In this document: positions 26,718-36,403 of the stretch, piece by piece | How positions within the stretch are numbered: the first letter of the stretch is position 1 | Layout of the letters: the number at the start of each line of letters is the position of its first letter | Assembly: GCA_016887505.1 (NCBI GenBank) | Contig: CP069393.1 | Span: 868,001 to 932,000, forward strand | Length of the DNA: 64,000 nt | From: Clostridia bacterium | GTDB taxonomy: Bacteria > Bacillota > TC1 > UBA5767 | Direction of reading: 5' to 3' | Made by a program: the position numbers and the translations under genes | The notes under the pieces: generated by a model | The model's database searches: none | What the model was told of the DNA's origin: nothing | The model's input: only the letters and a program-made list of their open reading frames with translations

Positions 26718-28052
26718 TTAACTCCTCTCCAGCAGTTTCGCTATCAGTCCATGCTGATCATAGTCCTTAACTTCTACTTCAATAACACTATTCTTGCCAA
26801 CAGTATTCCATTGCCCGTTATTTTCATCTTCGCAACGAATCCATTGATAGTTTTCCCCATATCCCGCGAAAACAATTTGGTTGTTCTCAACGTTAACTTT
26901 TTCAACAAGTACTTTGGTTCTTATGCCCATCTGGGAATCGAAGAAATCTCGATTGAGTTGCTTTTTTAAAGAAAGCATCTCTTGCATTCTCCGCTCTTTC
27001 ACCGCGTCTTTTATTTGATCTGGAAAGCTCGCAGCCTTGGTATTATTCCTAGGAGAATACTTAAATATATGTATATCCGAAAATCCCATTTCTTTCACAA
27101 ATTCTAACGAGGTGTTATGCTGTTCCTCTGTCTCCCCTGGAAATCCCACCATGACATCCGTAGTAATGGACACGTTATCAATATTTTCTCTAATGGAATA
27201 AATTAGTTTCCGATATTCTTGCGCAGTATAGCCTCGCTTCATGCGGTTCAGCACAGTATCATCTCCACTTTGTAACGAAATATGAAAATGATTTAAAATA
27301 GGAGCCCCACTAAATAATACATTTTTTAATGAATCTGTAAATTCTTTCGGATCTAAGCTTCCAAGTCTAATTCTTTCAATTCCACTGGGAATAACTTCCC
27401 GTAACAACCGGCCAAGATCATATCCTTCGATATCTTGTCCGTATGCACCAGTATGAATTCCAGTAAAAACAATTTCTCGAAGTCCTTCATTCACCAAGTG
27501 CCTCACCGATGCTATGACATCTTGAGGGTTTCTTGATCGAACCGGTCCCCTTGCAAAGGGAATAATACAGTAAGTACAAAACTGTTGGCACCCTTCCTCA
27601 ATCTTTATAAAGGCCCTCGTTCTTCCAGTATGAGATGTAGGCAAGTCTTCATACGTTCTTTCTTTTAGTATATCTTCGACGACATCAATCTGTTGAGAAT
27701 CAGAATCAACTTCTAATTCTTGCAGTAATTTCAGCAATTCATGTCTCTTTTTGGTACCAATTAGGATATCTGGTTTTTCCTCAGCAGCAATATCGTGTTC
27801 ACTGACTTGGGCATAACATCCACTAACTACTAGTATGGCCTCCGGATTATCTCTTCTCGCTTTATGCATGGCCTGTCTAGACTTTGAATCTGCCATGTTG
27901 GTCACTGTGCAGGTATGTACTATGACTACGTCCGCCGGCTCCCCAAAGGGCACTTCGCAATAACCAGCTTCATTCAGTATTTCCCGATAGCTGTCCGCTT
28001 CTGTCAGATTAACGCGGCAGCCAAAGCTTTGTATGGCATATTTTTTACTCAT
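26718..28052 (-). CDS. mtaB: tRNA t6A37 methylthiotransferase MtaB
   Basis: 444 residues. It converts t6A to ms2t6A at position 37 of ANN-decoding tRNAs. The N-terminal methylthiotransferase domain has cluster cysteines C12, C48 and C79. The radical SAM motif is C155-x3-C159-x2-C162 (CQQFCTYC). A TRAM RNA-binding domain lies at the C-terminus (about 378-440). The e-MtaB subtype (tRNA rather than S12) fits the position next to dnaJ-prmA-rsmE. ATG overlaps the rsmE stop (ATGA). Confidence 0.94.
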   Translation of the reverse strand: MSKKYAIQSFGCRVNLTEADSYREILNEAGYCEVPFGEPADVVIVHTCTVTNMADSKSRQAMHKARRDNPEAILVVSGCYAQVSEHDIAAEEKPDILIGTKKRHELLKLLQELEVDSDSQQIDVVEDILKERTYEDLPTSHTGRTRAFIKIEEGCQQFCTYCIIPFARGPVRSRNPQDVIASVRHLVNEGLREIVFTGIHTGAYGQDIEGYDLGRLLREVIPSGIERIRLGSLDPKEFTDSLKNVLFSGAPILNHFHISLQSGDDTVLNRMKRGYTAQEYRKLIYSIRENIDNVSITTDVMVGFPGETEEQHNTSLEFVKEMGFSDIHIFKYSPRNNTKAASFPDQIKDAVKERRMQEMLSLKKQLNRDFFDSQMGIRTKVLVEKVNVENNQIVFAGYGENYQWIRCEDENNGQWNTVGKNSVIEVEVKDYDQHGLIAKLLERS

Positions 28053-28789
28053 AACTGATCCCCAAATTCATAGTATACACAGCTAATGCCTAAAATACCG
28101 GCAGTTTCCGTGCGTAGGGTGCGATTCCCTAAACTTACTGAATGAACGCCAATCGATTTCATCCACTCAATTTCCTTCAAATCAAAACCACCCTCGGGTC
28201 CTACAATTAGATATAAGTATTCCTCGGTAATTTTAGGCAAAATATCTCGGATAGAGGTCATTTTCTCATCTTCATATAGAGCCAGCACCACACCGTCCGC
28301 TACATTTTGTTCCGCTAAGAAATCCTTCAAACTACTTACAGGATTTACTGCAGGAATTACTCCCCTGCGGCATTGTTTAGTGGCTTCTTTCGCAATCTTC
28401 TGCCAACGTTCTTGTTTTTTTCTGGCTTTTTCTTCATTCAGACGAATGTCTGATCTCAAGGTGCTTACTGGATATATCCCAGACACACCCAGTTCCGTCG
28501 CCTTTTGAACGATGAAGTCCATCTTATCACCCTTACAAAGTCCTTGAACCAAAAATACTTTTTTTGCTATTTCCCGGTTGATGGTCCTGACTTCCAAAAT
28601 ACCCGCTCGAATTTTTTGTTCCTCAATAGCCAATATTTCGGCTTGGAACAAATGATTTTCTCCATCTAATAATTCAATTTGGTCACCAATCTTTTTACGC
28701 ATAACCTTAGTAATGTGGTGGGTTTCTTCTTGTGATAGCAAGGCTGTCTTTTCATCCAGCATGGATTCTAGATAATAGCGGTTGGCCAT
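28049..28789 (-). CDS. rsmE: 16S rRNA (uracil(1498)-N(3))-methyltransferase RsmE
   Basis: 246 residues from the chosen ATG. It methylates U1498 in the decoding region of 16S rRNA. The C-terminal SPOUT knot shows IVGPEGGF and the terminal LRTETA segment. An upstream in-frame ATG at 28819 exists. The start at 28789 is preferred because it overlaps the prmA stop by one base (TAATG), follows GGGAG at 9 bases and gives the family-like N-terminus MANRYYLE. Confidence 0.93.
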   Translation of the reverse strand: MANRYYLESMLDEKTALLSQEETHHITKVMRKKIGDQIELLDGENHLFQAEILAIEEQKIRAGILEVRTINREIAKKVFLVQGLCKGDKMDFIVQKATELGVSGIYPVSTLRSDIRLNEEKARKKQERWQKIAKEATKQCRRGVIPAVNPVSSLKDFLAEQNVADGVVLALYEDEKMTSIRDILPKITEEYLYLIVGPEGGFDLKEIEWMKSIGVHSVSLGNRTLRTETAGILGISCVYYEFGDQL

Positions 28790-29721
28790 TAGATTTTTCT
28801 CCCAACCAACGTATACCATTCAGAATCAAGTTTTTGGTCAATAATTTCAAATCCATTTTCCGACATGGAATCTTCAACCCGTTTTATTTTTTTATCTAAA
28901 ATTCCAGAAACGATTACCAATCCACCGGTTCTTAGTATATTTTTAGCTTGGGGTAAAAGGACTACAATTAAATCAGCAATCAGATTGCCTACGATAACAT
29001 CAAACGTTCCTTGTATCGCAGTAAGCAAGTCATTTACGCAAACCTCTACCTCGCCATCTGCTCCATTTTCCAAAACATTGCGTTTAGCAATCTTAATGGC
29101 TGTGGGATCATTATCGACAGCAAGGACTTTGGAAGCCCCTAGTTTTGTGGCAGCAATACTCAATATGCCCGAGCCACAACCGGCGTCAATAATCTTATCA
29201 CCCGGCTTGATATATTTTTCCATGAAACGCAATGTATGTTCCGTCGTCGGATGTTTACCTGTACCAAACGCCATACCTGGATCCAGCTTAATAACCAGTT
29301 CTTCCTCTTTCGCTTCATAGTTTTCCCAACTAGGAGAAATAACAATCCTTTCGCCAATTTTTTCTGTCTTATAATATCCCTTCCAATTGGTTTCCCAATC
29401 TTCATCTTCAATTTTTTTAAGACTTAAATCTGCGTTATAGTCCGTAAAATAGTCAGAAAGTAGTTCCAGTTTCAAACGAAAATCTCGAAGCCGTTCTCTC
29501 AGGAATTCATCGTCGGGAAGATAACCTTTTACAAGCACATTTTCAGCATCCAAAACTTCTTGTGGAGACTCAAATACATCCCACAAGCCCTCTTCTTCAT
29601 AGGTTTCCCACGTTTTGGTATCCTCGATGACTACGCCATTCGCTCCCGCTTCATAAAACAAATTTATAACGGCATCTTTGGCTTCTTCTCCCACATTAAC
29701 AGTGATTTCTTCCCATTTCAT
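28789..29721 (-). CDS. prmA: Ribosomal protein L11 methyltransferase
   Basis: 310 residues. It trimethylates ribosomal protein L11. The FGTGKHPTT motif (152-160) and the SAM site IIDAGCGSG (177-185) are both present. It follows dnaJ by 12 bases and overlaps rsmE by one. The dnaJ-prmA-rsmE-mtaB order is standard for Firmicutes. Confidence 0.96.
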   Translation of the reverse strand: MKWEEITVNVGEEAKDAVINLFYEAGANGVVIEDTKTWETYEEEGLWDVFESPQEVLDAENVLVKGYLPDDEFLRERLRDFRLKLELLSDYFTDYNADLSLKKIEDEDWETNWKGYYKTEKIGERIVISPSWENYEAKEEELVIKLDPGMAFGTGKHPTTEHTLRFMEKYIKPGDKIIDAGCGSGILSIAATKLGASKVLAVDNDPTAIKIAKRNVLENGADGEVEVCVNDLLTAIQGTFDVIVGNLIADLIVVLLPQAKNILRTGGLVIVSGILDKKIKRVEDSMSENGFEIIDQKLDSEWYTLVGRKI

Positions 29722-29733
29722 ATCTTGGCTCCT

Positions 29734-30855
29734 TTACTCGAAAACGTCTTTGACTTTTTCAAAAAAACCTTTGCTTTTAGCGTGTGGCTTCAATTGTTTA
29801 CTCGTAAGACTTTCTCTGAAGGTCTTGAGCTGGTCCTTCTGCTCCTCAGTAAGATTTTTCGGCGTCATAATTTCAATATGGAATATATGATCTCCTCTGC
29901 CTTCGCTTCTAAGTTTCTTAGCACCATGACCTTTAAGTTGAATCGTGTCTGCATATTGAGTCTCAGCAGGAATTTCCAAGGTCACCTTACCGTCTAGGGT
30001 GTCTACTGTAATATCATCACCCAAAGCAGCCTGTACAAAATCGATTTGCACTGAACTATGGACATGGTTGCCATCACGTGTAAACTGTTTGTGTTGCTTA
30101 ACATCTATGAACACATACAAGTTGCCGTTTGGGCCCCCATAATACCCAGCATCCCCTTCACCGCTTACCCGAAGCCTTGCACCCTTCTGCACACCTCCAG
30201 GTATGTTTAAATGAATCTTCTTCTTGTTTCGTTTTCTGCCTTGACCACCACATTCTTCGCAAGGTTCCTCAATAATCTTTCCTGTCCCCTGACAAGCATG
30301 ACAAGTCCTTGAGGTTTGAAAACGTCCAAGTGGAGTCTGTTGTATCACAGTCTCTTGCCCACTTCCGCCGCAGTTGCTACAGGTCTTAACATCTGTACCT
30401 TCTTTTGCACCGGTTCCACTACAGGCCTCGCATTCTTCCACTCGTACAACCTCAATGTCTTTTTCCGTGCCGAAGCATGCCTCCTCAAAAGAGATTCTTA
30501 TATCGTAGCGAAGATCTTCACCACGGATTGGTCCTTGTTTTCCACCGGCTGCAGAACGACCGCCGAAGAACATATCAAAAATATCTCCAAATCCGTTGAA
30601 TTCCATTCCACTGAAGTCAAAGCCCTGACCATTCATACCAGCATGGCCATACGTATCATACTGATACCGCTTATCCTCATCTGATAGCACAGAATATGCC
30701 TCCTGCACCTCTTTGAATTGGTCTTCCGCTTTTTCATCTTTATTGACGTCAGGATGATACTGTCTAGCTAGCTTCCTGTACGCCTTCTTGATATCTGCTG
30801 GGTCTGCATTTTTTTCTAAGCCCAACACTTCGTAATAATCTCTTTTCGTCTCCAT
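29734..30855 (-). CDS. dnaJ: Chaperone protein DnaJ
   Basis: 373 residues. The J domain (1-70) has the HPD motif at 34-36, which stimulates DnaK ATPase. A Gly/Phe region (about 73-95) is followed by four zinc-binding CxxCxGxG-type repeats ([32 protein letters not shown]) and the C-terminal substrate-binding domains. Transcribed after dnaK, with an intervening hairpin at 30927-30950 that could lower its level. Confidence 0.98.
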   Translation of the reverse strand: METKRDYYEVLGLEKNADPADIKKAYRKLARQYHPDVNKDEKAEDQFKEVQEAYSVLSDEDKRYQYDTYGHAGMNGQGFDFSGMEFNGFGDIFDMFFGGRSAAGGKQGPIRGEDLRYDIRISFEEACFGTEKDIEVVRVEECEACSGTGAKEGTDVKTCSNCGGSGQETVIQQTPLGRFQTSRTCHACQGTGKIIEEPCEECGGQGRKRNKKKIHLNIPGGVQKGARLRVSGEGDAGYYGGPNGNLYVFIDVKQHKQFTRDGNHVHSSVQIDFVQAALGDDITVDTLDGKVTLEIPAETQYADTIQLKGHGAKKLRSEGRGDHIFHIEIMTPKNLTEEQKDQLKTFRESLTSKQLKPHAKSKGFFEKVKDVFE

Positions 30856-30926
30856 AAATACCCAATCCTTTGTCTATCGTCTTCTGCTATTATACTTGTT
30901 TGTTAGCAAGAAACCAACACCTAAAC

Positions 30927-30950
30927 TAAGGCGCACCGGAGTGCGCCTTA
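30927..30950. terminator. Hairpin between dnaK and dnaJ
   Basis: A perfect 10-bp stem TAAGGCGCAC/GTGCGCCTTA with tetraloop TCCG on the minus strand. The minus-strand tail AGTTTAGGTG is poor in T, so it may be a weak terminator or a processing/stability hairpin rather than a full stop. Confidence 0.7.
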
Positions 30951-30973
30951 ATATATTTTAAAATATGCGTTCC

Positions 30974-32791
30974 TTATTCGTTGTCGTCAACAACCTCATA
31001 GTCCGCATCCATAGCATCATCATCACCTGAACCACTTGCTTCAGCATCTGCTTCACTTGCAGCCTGATATACCTTAGTCGTTACCTCATTTAAGGCAGCA
31101 GTCAAAGAAGCTGTTTTTTCCTTCATATCGGAAACATCTCCGCTATCGATAGCTTTTTTCAGTTCTTCACGAGCTGCTTCAACTTTTTGCTTGTCTTCAG
31201 CGCTTACCTTATCACCTAGTTCAGTAATTGCCTTGTCAGACTGGTAATACAATGCATCCGCTTCATTTTTAGTGTCAATTTCTTCTTTTTTCTTAGCATC
31301 TTCTTCTGCGTATTTTTCTGCATCATTGACCATTTTCTCAATATCGTCATCTGATAAACCAGAAGAAGCCTGAATGGTAATATGTTGTGATTTGCCTGTT
31401 CCTTTGTCTTTGGCTGAAACCTTCAAGATACCATTTGCATCGATATCAAAAGTTACCTCAATTTGAGGCACACCTCTTGGAGCTGGTGGAATTCCATCCA
31501 ATACAAAGTTGCCCAACGTTTTATTGTCAGCAGCCATTTTTCTCTCGCCTTGCACAACATGAATCTCAACACTTGGCTGAGAATCTGATGCAGTGGAAAA
31601 CACCTGGCTCTTAGAACTAGGAATCGTAGTATTGCGCTCGATGAGCACAGTAGATACTCCACCTAGTGTTTCAATTCCCAAAGACAATGGTGTTACATCC
31701 AACAGTAAGACGTCATTTACTTCACCAGTAAGCACACCACCTTGAATGGCTGCTCCCAATGCTACACATTCATCCGGGTTAATACCTTTATAAGCATCTT
31801 TACCGGTAATTTTCTTAATTGCTTCTTGCACTGCAGGAATTCTGGTGGAACCACCAACTAGTATTACCTTGTCAATTTCAGAAGCGCTGATACCTGCATC
31901 CTTAAGAGCTTGTTTTGTTGGTCCAACTGTCGCTTCAACCAAGCTTCCCGTTAATTCGTCGAATTTAGCACGAGATAGATTTAAGTCTAAGTGCTGTGGG
32001 CCTTGCTCATTGGCTGTGATAAACGGAAGATTTATGTTCGTGGTCGTCACGGTAGAAAGCTCACATTTCGCTTTTTCAGCGGCTTCCTTCAAACGTTGCA
32101 AGGCCATCTTATCACCTTTTAGATCAATACCATGACTTTTCTTAAACTCAGCAATCATCCATTCCATAACTTTTTCATCAAAGTCGTCACCACCCAAATG
32201 GTTATTACCACTAGTAGCTTTTACTTCAAACACACCATCACCAAGGTCCAAAATCGATACGTCGAAGGTACCACCACCAAGGTCAAAAACAAGAATGGTC
32301 TGTTCGTGATCGTTTTTATCCAAGCCATAAGAAAGTGAAGCAGCAGTAGGCTCATTCACAATCCGTTTTACATCTAGGCCAGCAATTTTACCGGCATCTT
32401 TTGTTGCTTGTCTCTGGCTATCTGAAAAATAAGCCGGCACAGTAATCACAGCCTCTTTTATTGGTTCACCCAAATAGGCTTCTGCATCCGTTTTCAACTT
32501 TTGAATAATCAGTGCAGAAATTTCCTGTGGCGTATATTTTTTTCCTTGTAGTTCTTTCGTATAACTTGTTCCCATATGTCTTTTAATTGACATCACCGTG
32601 TTGTCAGGATTGGTAATTGCCTGTCTTTTGGCTACCTGACCTACTAGACGTTCTCCGTCCTTGGTAAAAGCAACCACAGATGGGGTTGTGCGGTTACCTT
32701 CCGCATTGGGAATTACCACTGCTTCTCCGCCTTCCATGACGGACATACATGAATTTGTTGTTCCTAAGTCAATACCTAATATTTTACTCAT
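30974..32791 (-). CDS. dnaK: Chaperone protein DnaK (Hsp70)
   Basis: 605 residues, the short Gram-positive Hsp70 lacking the extra N-terminal segment of proteobacterial forms. It starts [17 protein letters not shown]. The phosphate loops FDLGGGTFD and LVGGSTRIP and the substrate domain beginning near [17 protein letters not shown] are intact. The C-terminus is acidic and ends in EVVDDNE. Its ATPase cycle is driven by DnaJ and GrpE encoded on either side. The CIRCE/HrcA system upstream controls it. Confidence 0.99.
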   Translation of the reverse strand: MSKILGIDLGTTNSCMSVMEGGEAVVIPNAEGNRTTPSVVAFTKDGERLVGQVAKRQAITNPDNTVMSIKRHMGTSYTKELQGKKYTPQEISALIIQKLKTDAEAYLGEPIKEAVITVPAYFSDSQRQATKDAGKIAGLDVKRIVNEPTAASLSYGLDKNDHEQTILVFDLGGGTFDVSILDLGDGVFEVKATSGNNHLGGDDFDEKVMEWMIAEFKKSHGIDLKGDKMALQRLKEAAEKAKCELSTVTTTNINLPFITANEQGPQHLDLNLSRAKFDELTGSLVEATVGPTKQALKDAGISASEIDKVILVGGSTRIPAVQEAIKKITGKDAYKGINPDECVALGAAIQGGVLTGEVNDVLLLDVTPLSLGIETLGGVSTVLIERNTTIPSSKSQVFSTASDSQPSVEIHVVQGERKMAADNKTLGNFVLDGIPPAPRGVPQIEVTFDIDANGILKVSAKDKGTGKSQHITIQASSGLSDDDIEKMVNDAEKYAEEDAKKKEEIDTKNEADALYYQSDKAITELGDKVSAEDKQKVEAAREELKKAIDSGDVSDMKEKTASLTAALNEVTTKVYQAASEADAEASGSGDDDAMDADYEVVDDNE

Positions 32792-33366
32792 TGCTCCTCC
32801 TTATTATTTGTGCAATATTTGCCAACCTTTACCATACTAGGACGTATTACTTTTCCATTAATGGTGTATCCTCGTTGCAAGTCTTCAATTACTAAATCGT
32901 CTTGATCCTCTGAATCTGCCTCTACCTGCATAATTGCCTGGTGGAATTCCGGATCAAAAGGATTGCCTTCTGCATCAATGGGTGCTAACCCATGTTTGGT
33001 TAGGACTTCTTCAAACTGACGGTATATAAGTTCCATTCCTTTTTTCAGTTCTGCAAAGCCACTTTCATTTTCTTCCACTTTCAGTGCTCTGGAAAAATTA
33101 TCCACTACAACTAGAAGTTCTTCGATGACTTGTTCTCTACCCAGACAGGTCATGTTGCTCATTTCTTGTCTGCTCCTGCGCTTGTAATTGTCAAAATCAG
33201 CCTGCAATCGCTGGAATTTACTCAATTCAATCATCTCTTCTTCTGGACTGGTTTCACCCATACCATCGTCTACGGTCACATCTGTATCGTTAGCAACCTC
33301 TTCTTTCTCTTCCTTCAGGTTTTCATCCTGTTTTGTTGTATCCATATTTTCCTTTTCCTTTGTCAT
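32788..33366 (-). CDS. grpE: Nucleotide exchange factor GrpE
   Basis: 192 residues. It releases ADP from DnaK. An acidic, disordered N-terminus (1-50) leads into a long coiled coil and a C-terminal beta domain with [15 protein letters not shown] and the VIRPSMVKV end. It overlaps the dnaK start by 4 bases (ATGA) and lies 60 bases past hrcA. Confidence 0.96.
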   Translation of the reverse strand: MTKEKENMDTTKQDENLKEEKEEVANDTDVTVDDGMGETSPEEEMIELSKFQRLQADFDNYKRRSRQEMSNMTCLGREQVIEELLVVVDNFSRALKVEENESGFAELKKGMELIYRQFEEVLTKHGLAPIDAEGNPFDPEFHQAIMQVEADSEDQDDLVIEDLQRGYTINGKVIRPSMVKVGKYCTNNKEEQ

Positions 33367-33426
33367 TGTTTCACCACCTTGTCGTTGCTTCCATTAATCT
33401 ATAGGACTAGGTCTCCCTAGCTATAA

Positions 33427-34449
33427 TCATCTTAATAATCGTATCAAAGATACACTTAATCCTTCTGAGACCTTCTCTAGTAAGGTAGAACTTTTTGAAT
33501 ACGTCATCCTCGTCGGCCCAATCACTCCGATGGTTCCGACCGGCTTTCCATTAATACAATAGGTACTGGTTATGACCGACAAGCCTTCAAGATTATCTAG
33601 AGGTACTTCCTCCCCAATCTTAATACGGATTCCTTCTGGTCCACTTTCAACCAAGCGCTGCAAGGCTTTTTGCTGTTCAAAAAAGCTCAATAAGTCCCGC
33701 ACCTTTTCAACGTCCTTGAACTCCGGTTGATTAAAAATATTTAGCGTACCGGATATATGTATATTCCTTACGTTATTGTTGGTCGCAATCTCTGTTAGAG
33801 CATGTAGCACATCTTCTAGTATCAATTTATCGGCCACTGATTGAAAAGCCAATTTATCTACCAGATCACCACTTAGCTCATTTACTTCTTTTCCTTTTAA
33901 TTGCTCATTCAGGACTTTACTGATATGAAGATAATCCTCATCTTCCATATGACCCACTACATTAACCTGATAATTCTTAATCTCACCATCATCTAGCACA
34001 ATGACCAACAAAGCTAGCTTATCATCTATACCAACCAATTTTATGTGTCTATACTTTTTTTGAGTAAAATTTGGTTCACTGACGATGGAAGGATAGCTGG
34101 TTAACTCAGAAAGAATTTTCCCCGCGCGTTCAAGCAAAGAATCAAGCTTATCTACACGCTCATCCAACTGATTATCAATCGCTTTCTTTTCAGAAAGAGC
34201 TAGACGGTATTTCTCCATCAAATAGTCTACATAATAGCGATAACCAAGTTCAGATGGAATTCTTCCCGCAGAAGTATGAGGTTGTTCAATATAGCCGAGT
34301 TTTTCAAGATGAGCCATCTCATTTCGAACAGTGGCTGAGCTAACATCCAGACCATATTTATTGGTTATATTTTTTGAGCTTACAGGCTCAATCTTTCCAA
34401 TATATTCACGAATGATTGCCCTTAAAATGAGCTGCTTTCGATCGTCCAT
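33427..34449 (-). CDS. hrcA: Heat-inducible transcription repressor HrcA
   Basis: 340 residues. It binds CIRCE elements and represses class I heat-shock genes, with GroEL helping it fold. An N-terminal winged helix (1-75, with the SSATVRNEMAHLE recognition region and the TSAGRIPSELGYR hinge) precedes the GAF-like dimer domain. It is first in its own operon, directly downstream of a perfect CIRCE at 34462-34488, so it is autoregulated. Confidence 0.97.
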   Translation of the reverse strand: MDDRKQLILRAIIREYIGKIEPVSSKNITNKYGLDVSSATVRNEMAHLEKLGYIEQPHTSAGRIPSELGYRYYVDYLMEKYRLALSEKKAIDNQLDERVDKLDSLLERAGKILSELTSYPSIVSEPNFTQKKYRHIKLVGIDDKLALLVIVLDDGEIKNYQVNVVGHMEDEDYLHISKVLNEQLKGKEVNELSGDLVDKLAFQSVADKLILEDVLHALTEIATNNNVRNIHISGTLNIFNQPEFKDVEKVRDLLSFFEQQKALQRLVESGPEGIRIKIGEEVPLDNLEGLSVITSTYCINGKPVGTIGVIGPTRMTYSKSSTLLEKVSEGLSVSLIRLLR

Positions 34450-34461
34450 ATCTTACTCCTT

Positions 34462-34488
34462 TTAGCACTCTATTAAGATGAGTGCTAA
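34462..34488. promoter_or_regulatory. CIRCE operator
   Basis: A perfect inverted repeat TTAGCACTC-N9-GAGTGCTAA, the HrcA-binding consensus. It lies between the hrcA promoter and start codon, so HrcA controls hrcA-grpE-dnaK-dnaJ and whatever follows. Confidence 0.98.
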
Positions 34489-34492
34489 AGAT

Positions 34493-34521
34493 AAAGTATC
34501 ACGCGTGTTTTCTTTTGTCAA
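34493..34521 (-). promoter_or_regulatory. Promoter of the hrcA heat-shock operon
   Basis: TTGACA (34516-34521) and TACTTT (34493-34498) are 17 bases apart on the minus strand. The CIRCE follows 4 bases later and covers the expected transcription start. Confidence 0.8.
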
Positions 34522-34720
34522 GAAAAATAGGGAATTTGGTCAAAAAAGGTCAAGACTGCATTATCAACAGACTTAACCTTTATTATTTCACCACATTATT
34601 AACATATTTAGCACCGAATTGAAGTTGTTTTGATATGGTAAATACGCTTTGTTACTTTCAATCCAATTTTTATTCCCTCCAACAAGCTGTTGCATAATTA
34701 TTGAAATAATTCGCTACTTA

Positions 34721-35596
34721 TTAAAGTCTTGATTCGTGCGTAAACACTCCATCAAATTTATTCATATTAAAGCGTTTTGTAAATAAATCGCATTTACATA
34801 AAAATAAATAGAAAATGTTTTTTCCACAACCTACTAGGGTCTCGAAATTTCCTTGCCCTTTGGCTAGTACCAAATCAGCATCTTCAATTAGAGATAATGC
34901 GTCCTTTGAAATATAATCTAGCTGCGTACCAGGTATATCCGACCCATTGGCGTACACTGTGACCAATTCATTCAGACCAATCTGTGCAGCATCTTCCATC
35001 GTTGCATCATTGAATATCGGCTTACCTCTCACTATAAATGCAATCTTAAGATTGGGAAATTTTTCTGTTAATATCTTCACAAAAATTTTGTCTAGGACAA
35101 TCTCACCAGCATTATCCCCTATATAAACCAACTTGTTTGCCGATTCTAATTGCAAAAAGAATTCGTCTAATATTTCATTATCCAACTCAATATTTATAGC
35201 ACTCGCTAAAAGTTTTTCAAGTTCTTCTTCAGGCACATCATCCATTGCCCCAAAATCAATTAAATTGCCAACCATAGCATATTTCAAAGCAGCTATGACG
35301 GGTTTTTTTGATTCCCTAATAAGGCTTTCTATACCAAATTCTTTTGTCAGCAATAATTTGTTGTAAGCAACCTTCTGCTTTTTATACGGATCTTCCAGAT
35401 TCATATCTTTCAATAAAACACGCATCATCTTAGCACTTAAGTGCGGTGCCGTATCATTCTGCTCAGCTTCGGCTGCTAGATGATAAATCTTTTTCATAAA
35501 ATGCAATTTGTCAGAAGATATCTCTGATAGCTGATCATACAAATTATCAATTTTCTTAATCGTACAAAGAACACAGTCCGGTGAAATTTCCATCAT
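34721..35596 (-). CDS. DUF89/ARMT1-like damage-control phosphatase family protein
   Basis: 291 residues. The N-terminal C8-x2-C11 (DCVLCTIKK), a GNLIDFG segment (110-116), the metal-site motif GDNAGEIVLD (160-169) and KGQGNFETL are typical of the DUF89 family, whose members remove phosphate from damaged metabolites. The particular substrate of this bacterial/archaeal branch is not known to me. Its ATG overlaps the DUF134 stop (ATGA), so the two proteins are made together. A second ATG at 35593 is possible. 231 bases of gene-free, AT-rich sequence with nothing I can identify separate it from the hrcA promoter. Confidence 0.85.
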   Translation of the reverse strand: MMEISPDCVLCTIKKIDNLYDQLSEISSDKLHFMKKIYHLAAEAEQNDTAPHLSAKMMRVLLKDMNLEDPYKKQKVAYNKLLLTKEFGIESLIRESKKPVIAALKYAMVGNLIDFGAMDDVPEEELEKLLASAINIELDNEILDEFFLQLESANKLVYIGDNAGEIVLDKIFVKILTEKFPNLKIAFIVRGKPIFNDATMEDAAQIGLNELVTVYANGSDIPGTQLDYISKDALSLIEDADLVLAKGQGNFETLVGCGKNIFYLFLCKCDLFTKRFNMNKFDGVFTHESRL

Positions 35597-35958
35597 CTTC
35601 TGCCTCTTCTACGTCTACCAGGAGGGCAATTTTTACATACAGGCAAATCTTCCATCTCATTACAAAGCATGAAATCGCCTCCTTCAATACGCAAGTGTCT
35701 TCCCTCTACTAGACAACAGGCAATCTTCTTTCGCAAACTTTCATAGGTGCGTTGAATTGAAGACCTAGCTACACCCATAGCCTCGGCTGCTTCTGTTTGA
35801 TTCATACCTTCAAAATCCATCAATCGCATACATTCATATTCTACAATGCTCATAATAATGGTATCCGAATCAGTTTCCTCTAAGGTCAAATTACTCGGTC
35901 CATACGTTAGATTCTCCGGCAGTTCACATACTCTCCTTGGTTTCGGTGGTCTCGACAT
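35593..35958 (-). CDS. DUF134-family DNA-binding protein
   Basis: 121 residues. It starts MSRPPKPRRVCELPEN, the DUF134 signature. A sigma-70 region-4-like helix-turn-helix lies in the middle (MNQTEAAEAMGVARSSIQRT, about 53-72). A cysteine pair (VCKNCPPG, about 107-114) and an arginine-rich tail end the protein. The family is common in anaerobes, often near nitrogenase-cofactor-like (NifX/NafY) proteins, and is assumed to regulate transcription. It lies after the DUF5320 gene and overlaps the DUF89 gene. Confidence 0.9.
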   Translation of the reverse strand: MSRPPKPRRVCELPENLTYGPSNLTLEETDSDTIIMSIVEYECMRLMDFEGMNQTEAAEAMGVARSSIQRTYESLRKKIACCLVEGRHLRIEGGDFMLCNEMEDLPVCKNCPPGRRRRGRR

Positions 35959-35991
35959 GGTCTCCTCCTTTTACTTGTCTTTAACCATAGT

Positions 35992-36027
35992 AACAAAAAA
36001 GGAGTGGATTTCCACCCCTTTTTTGTT
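35992..36027 (-). terminator. Terminator between the DUF5320 and DUF134 genes
   Basis: A long inverted repeat: AACAAAAAAGG-type arms around a GGTGGA/TCCACT core with one mismatch, followed by TTTTTTGTTA on the minus strand. It starts within the stop codon of the DUF5320 gene, so DUF134 is reached only by readthrough or its own promoter. Confidence 0.8.
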
Positions 36028-36262
36028 ATTTCTCTTCACTTTCGCCTACTTCATTGTCAATTGCATCCAAACGGCTCTTCAACCAAGACCTTTCTTCTTC
36101 CAAACTCAGAGCGCTATAACCGCTTTGGCGATAACCACGTCCAAATCCCATTCTTTGGCCTCGGCCTACACCGTAAGTAGGTCTTGCAGTATTACAATAA
36201 CCCAAACCTCGTCCAGTCATACTGCCCATCCCTCTAGGACCACTTCCATCTCTAGCTGGCAT
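36026..36262 (-). CDS. DUF5320-type small glycine/arginine-rich protein
   Basis: 78 residues. The N-terminus (MPARDGSGPRGMGSMTGRG) and the repeated G-R-G segments around residues 30-45 are typical of DUF5320 proteins, and a helical acidic tail (SLEEERSWLKSRLDAIDNE) ends it. The function is unknown. Relatives accompany DUF134 and NifX-like proteins in anaerobes. It has a strong promoter with palindromic boxes upstream and a terminator at its stop codon, so it is expressed as a separate small transcript. Confidence 0.85.
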   Translation of the reverse strand: MPARDGSGPRGMGSMTGRGLGYCNTARPTYGVGRGQRMGFGRGYRQSGYSALSLEEERSWLKSRLDAIDNEVGESEEK

Positions 36263-36280
36263 AATCTCATCTCCTTTTTA

Positions 36281-36330
36281 TGGGTATATACCCTTATCTA
36301 CTTATTAGTATAGACTATTTTGGGTATATG
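36281..36330. promoter_or_regulatory. Candidate operator: repeated GGGTATAT boxes
   Basis: A perfect palindrome GGGTATATACCC at 36282-36293 lies in the leader. A second TGGGTATAT copy at 36321-36329 overlaps the -35/spacer of the DUF5320 promoter, 40 bases away (about four helical turns). The arrangement fits a repressor that binds two same-face sites. The G/C-flanked AT core loosely recalls CsoR/RcnR-type operators, but no such regulator is in the window. Confidence 0.5.
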
Positions 36331-36334
36331 TCAA
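36307..36334 (-). promoter_or_regulatory. Promoter of the DUF5320 gene
   Basis: TTGACA (36329-36334) and TATACT (36307-36312) are 16 bases apart on the minus strand. Confidence 0.78.
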
Positions 36335-36352
36335 TTACTTATGTACTGTCCA

Positions 36353-36387
36353 CAAAAAAAACAGGCAAGTGCATTAGCACCTGCCTG
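36353..36387 (-). terminator. Rho-independent terminator after secF
   Basis: The stem CAGGCAGGTGC/GCACTTGCCTG (one G-T) with a 4-base loop is followed by eight T on the minus strand. It ends the queA-tgt-yajC-secD-secF operon. Confidence 0.92.
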
Positions 36388-36403
36388 AAACTACCGAATA
36401 ACA

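Noticed and set aside
34536-34556. Direct repeat GGTCAAAAAAGGTCAA upstream of hrcA
   Set aside because: It is short, low-complexity and lies upstream of a clear promoter. Nothing links it to regulation.
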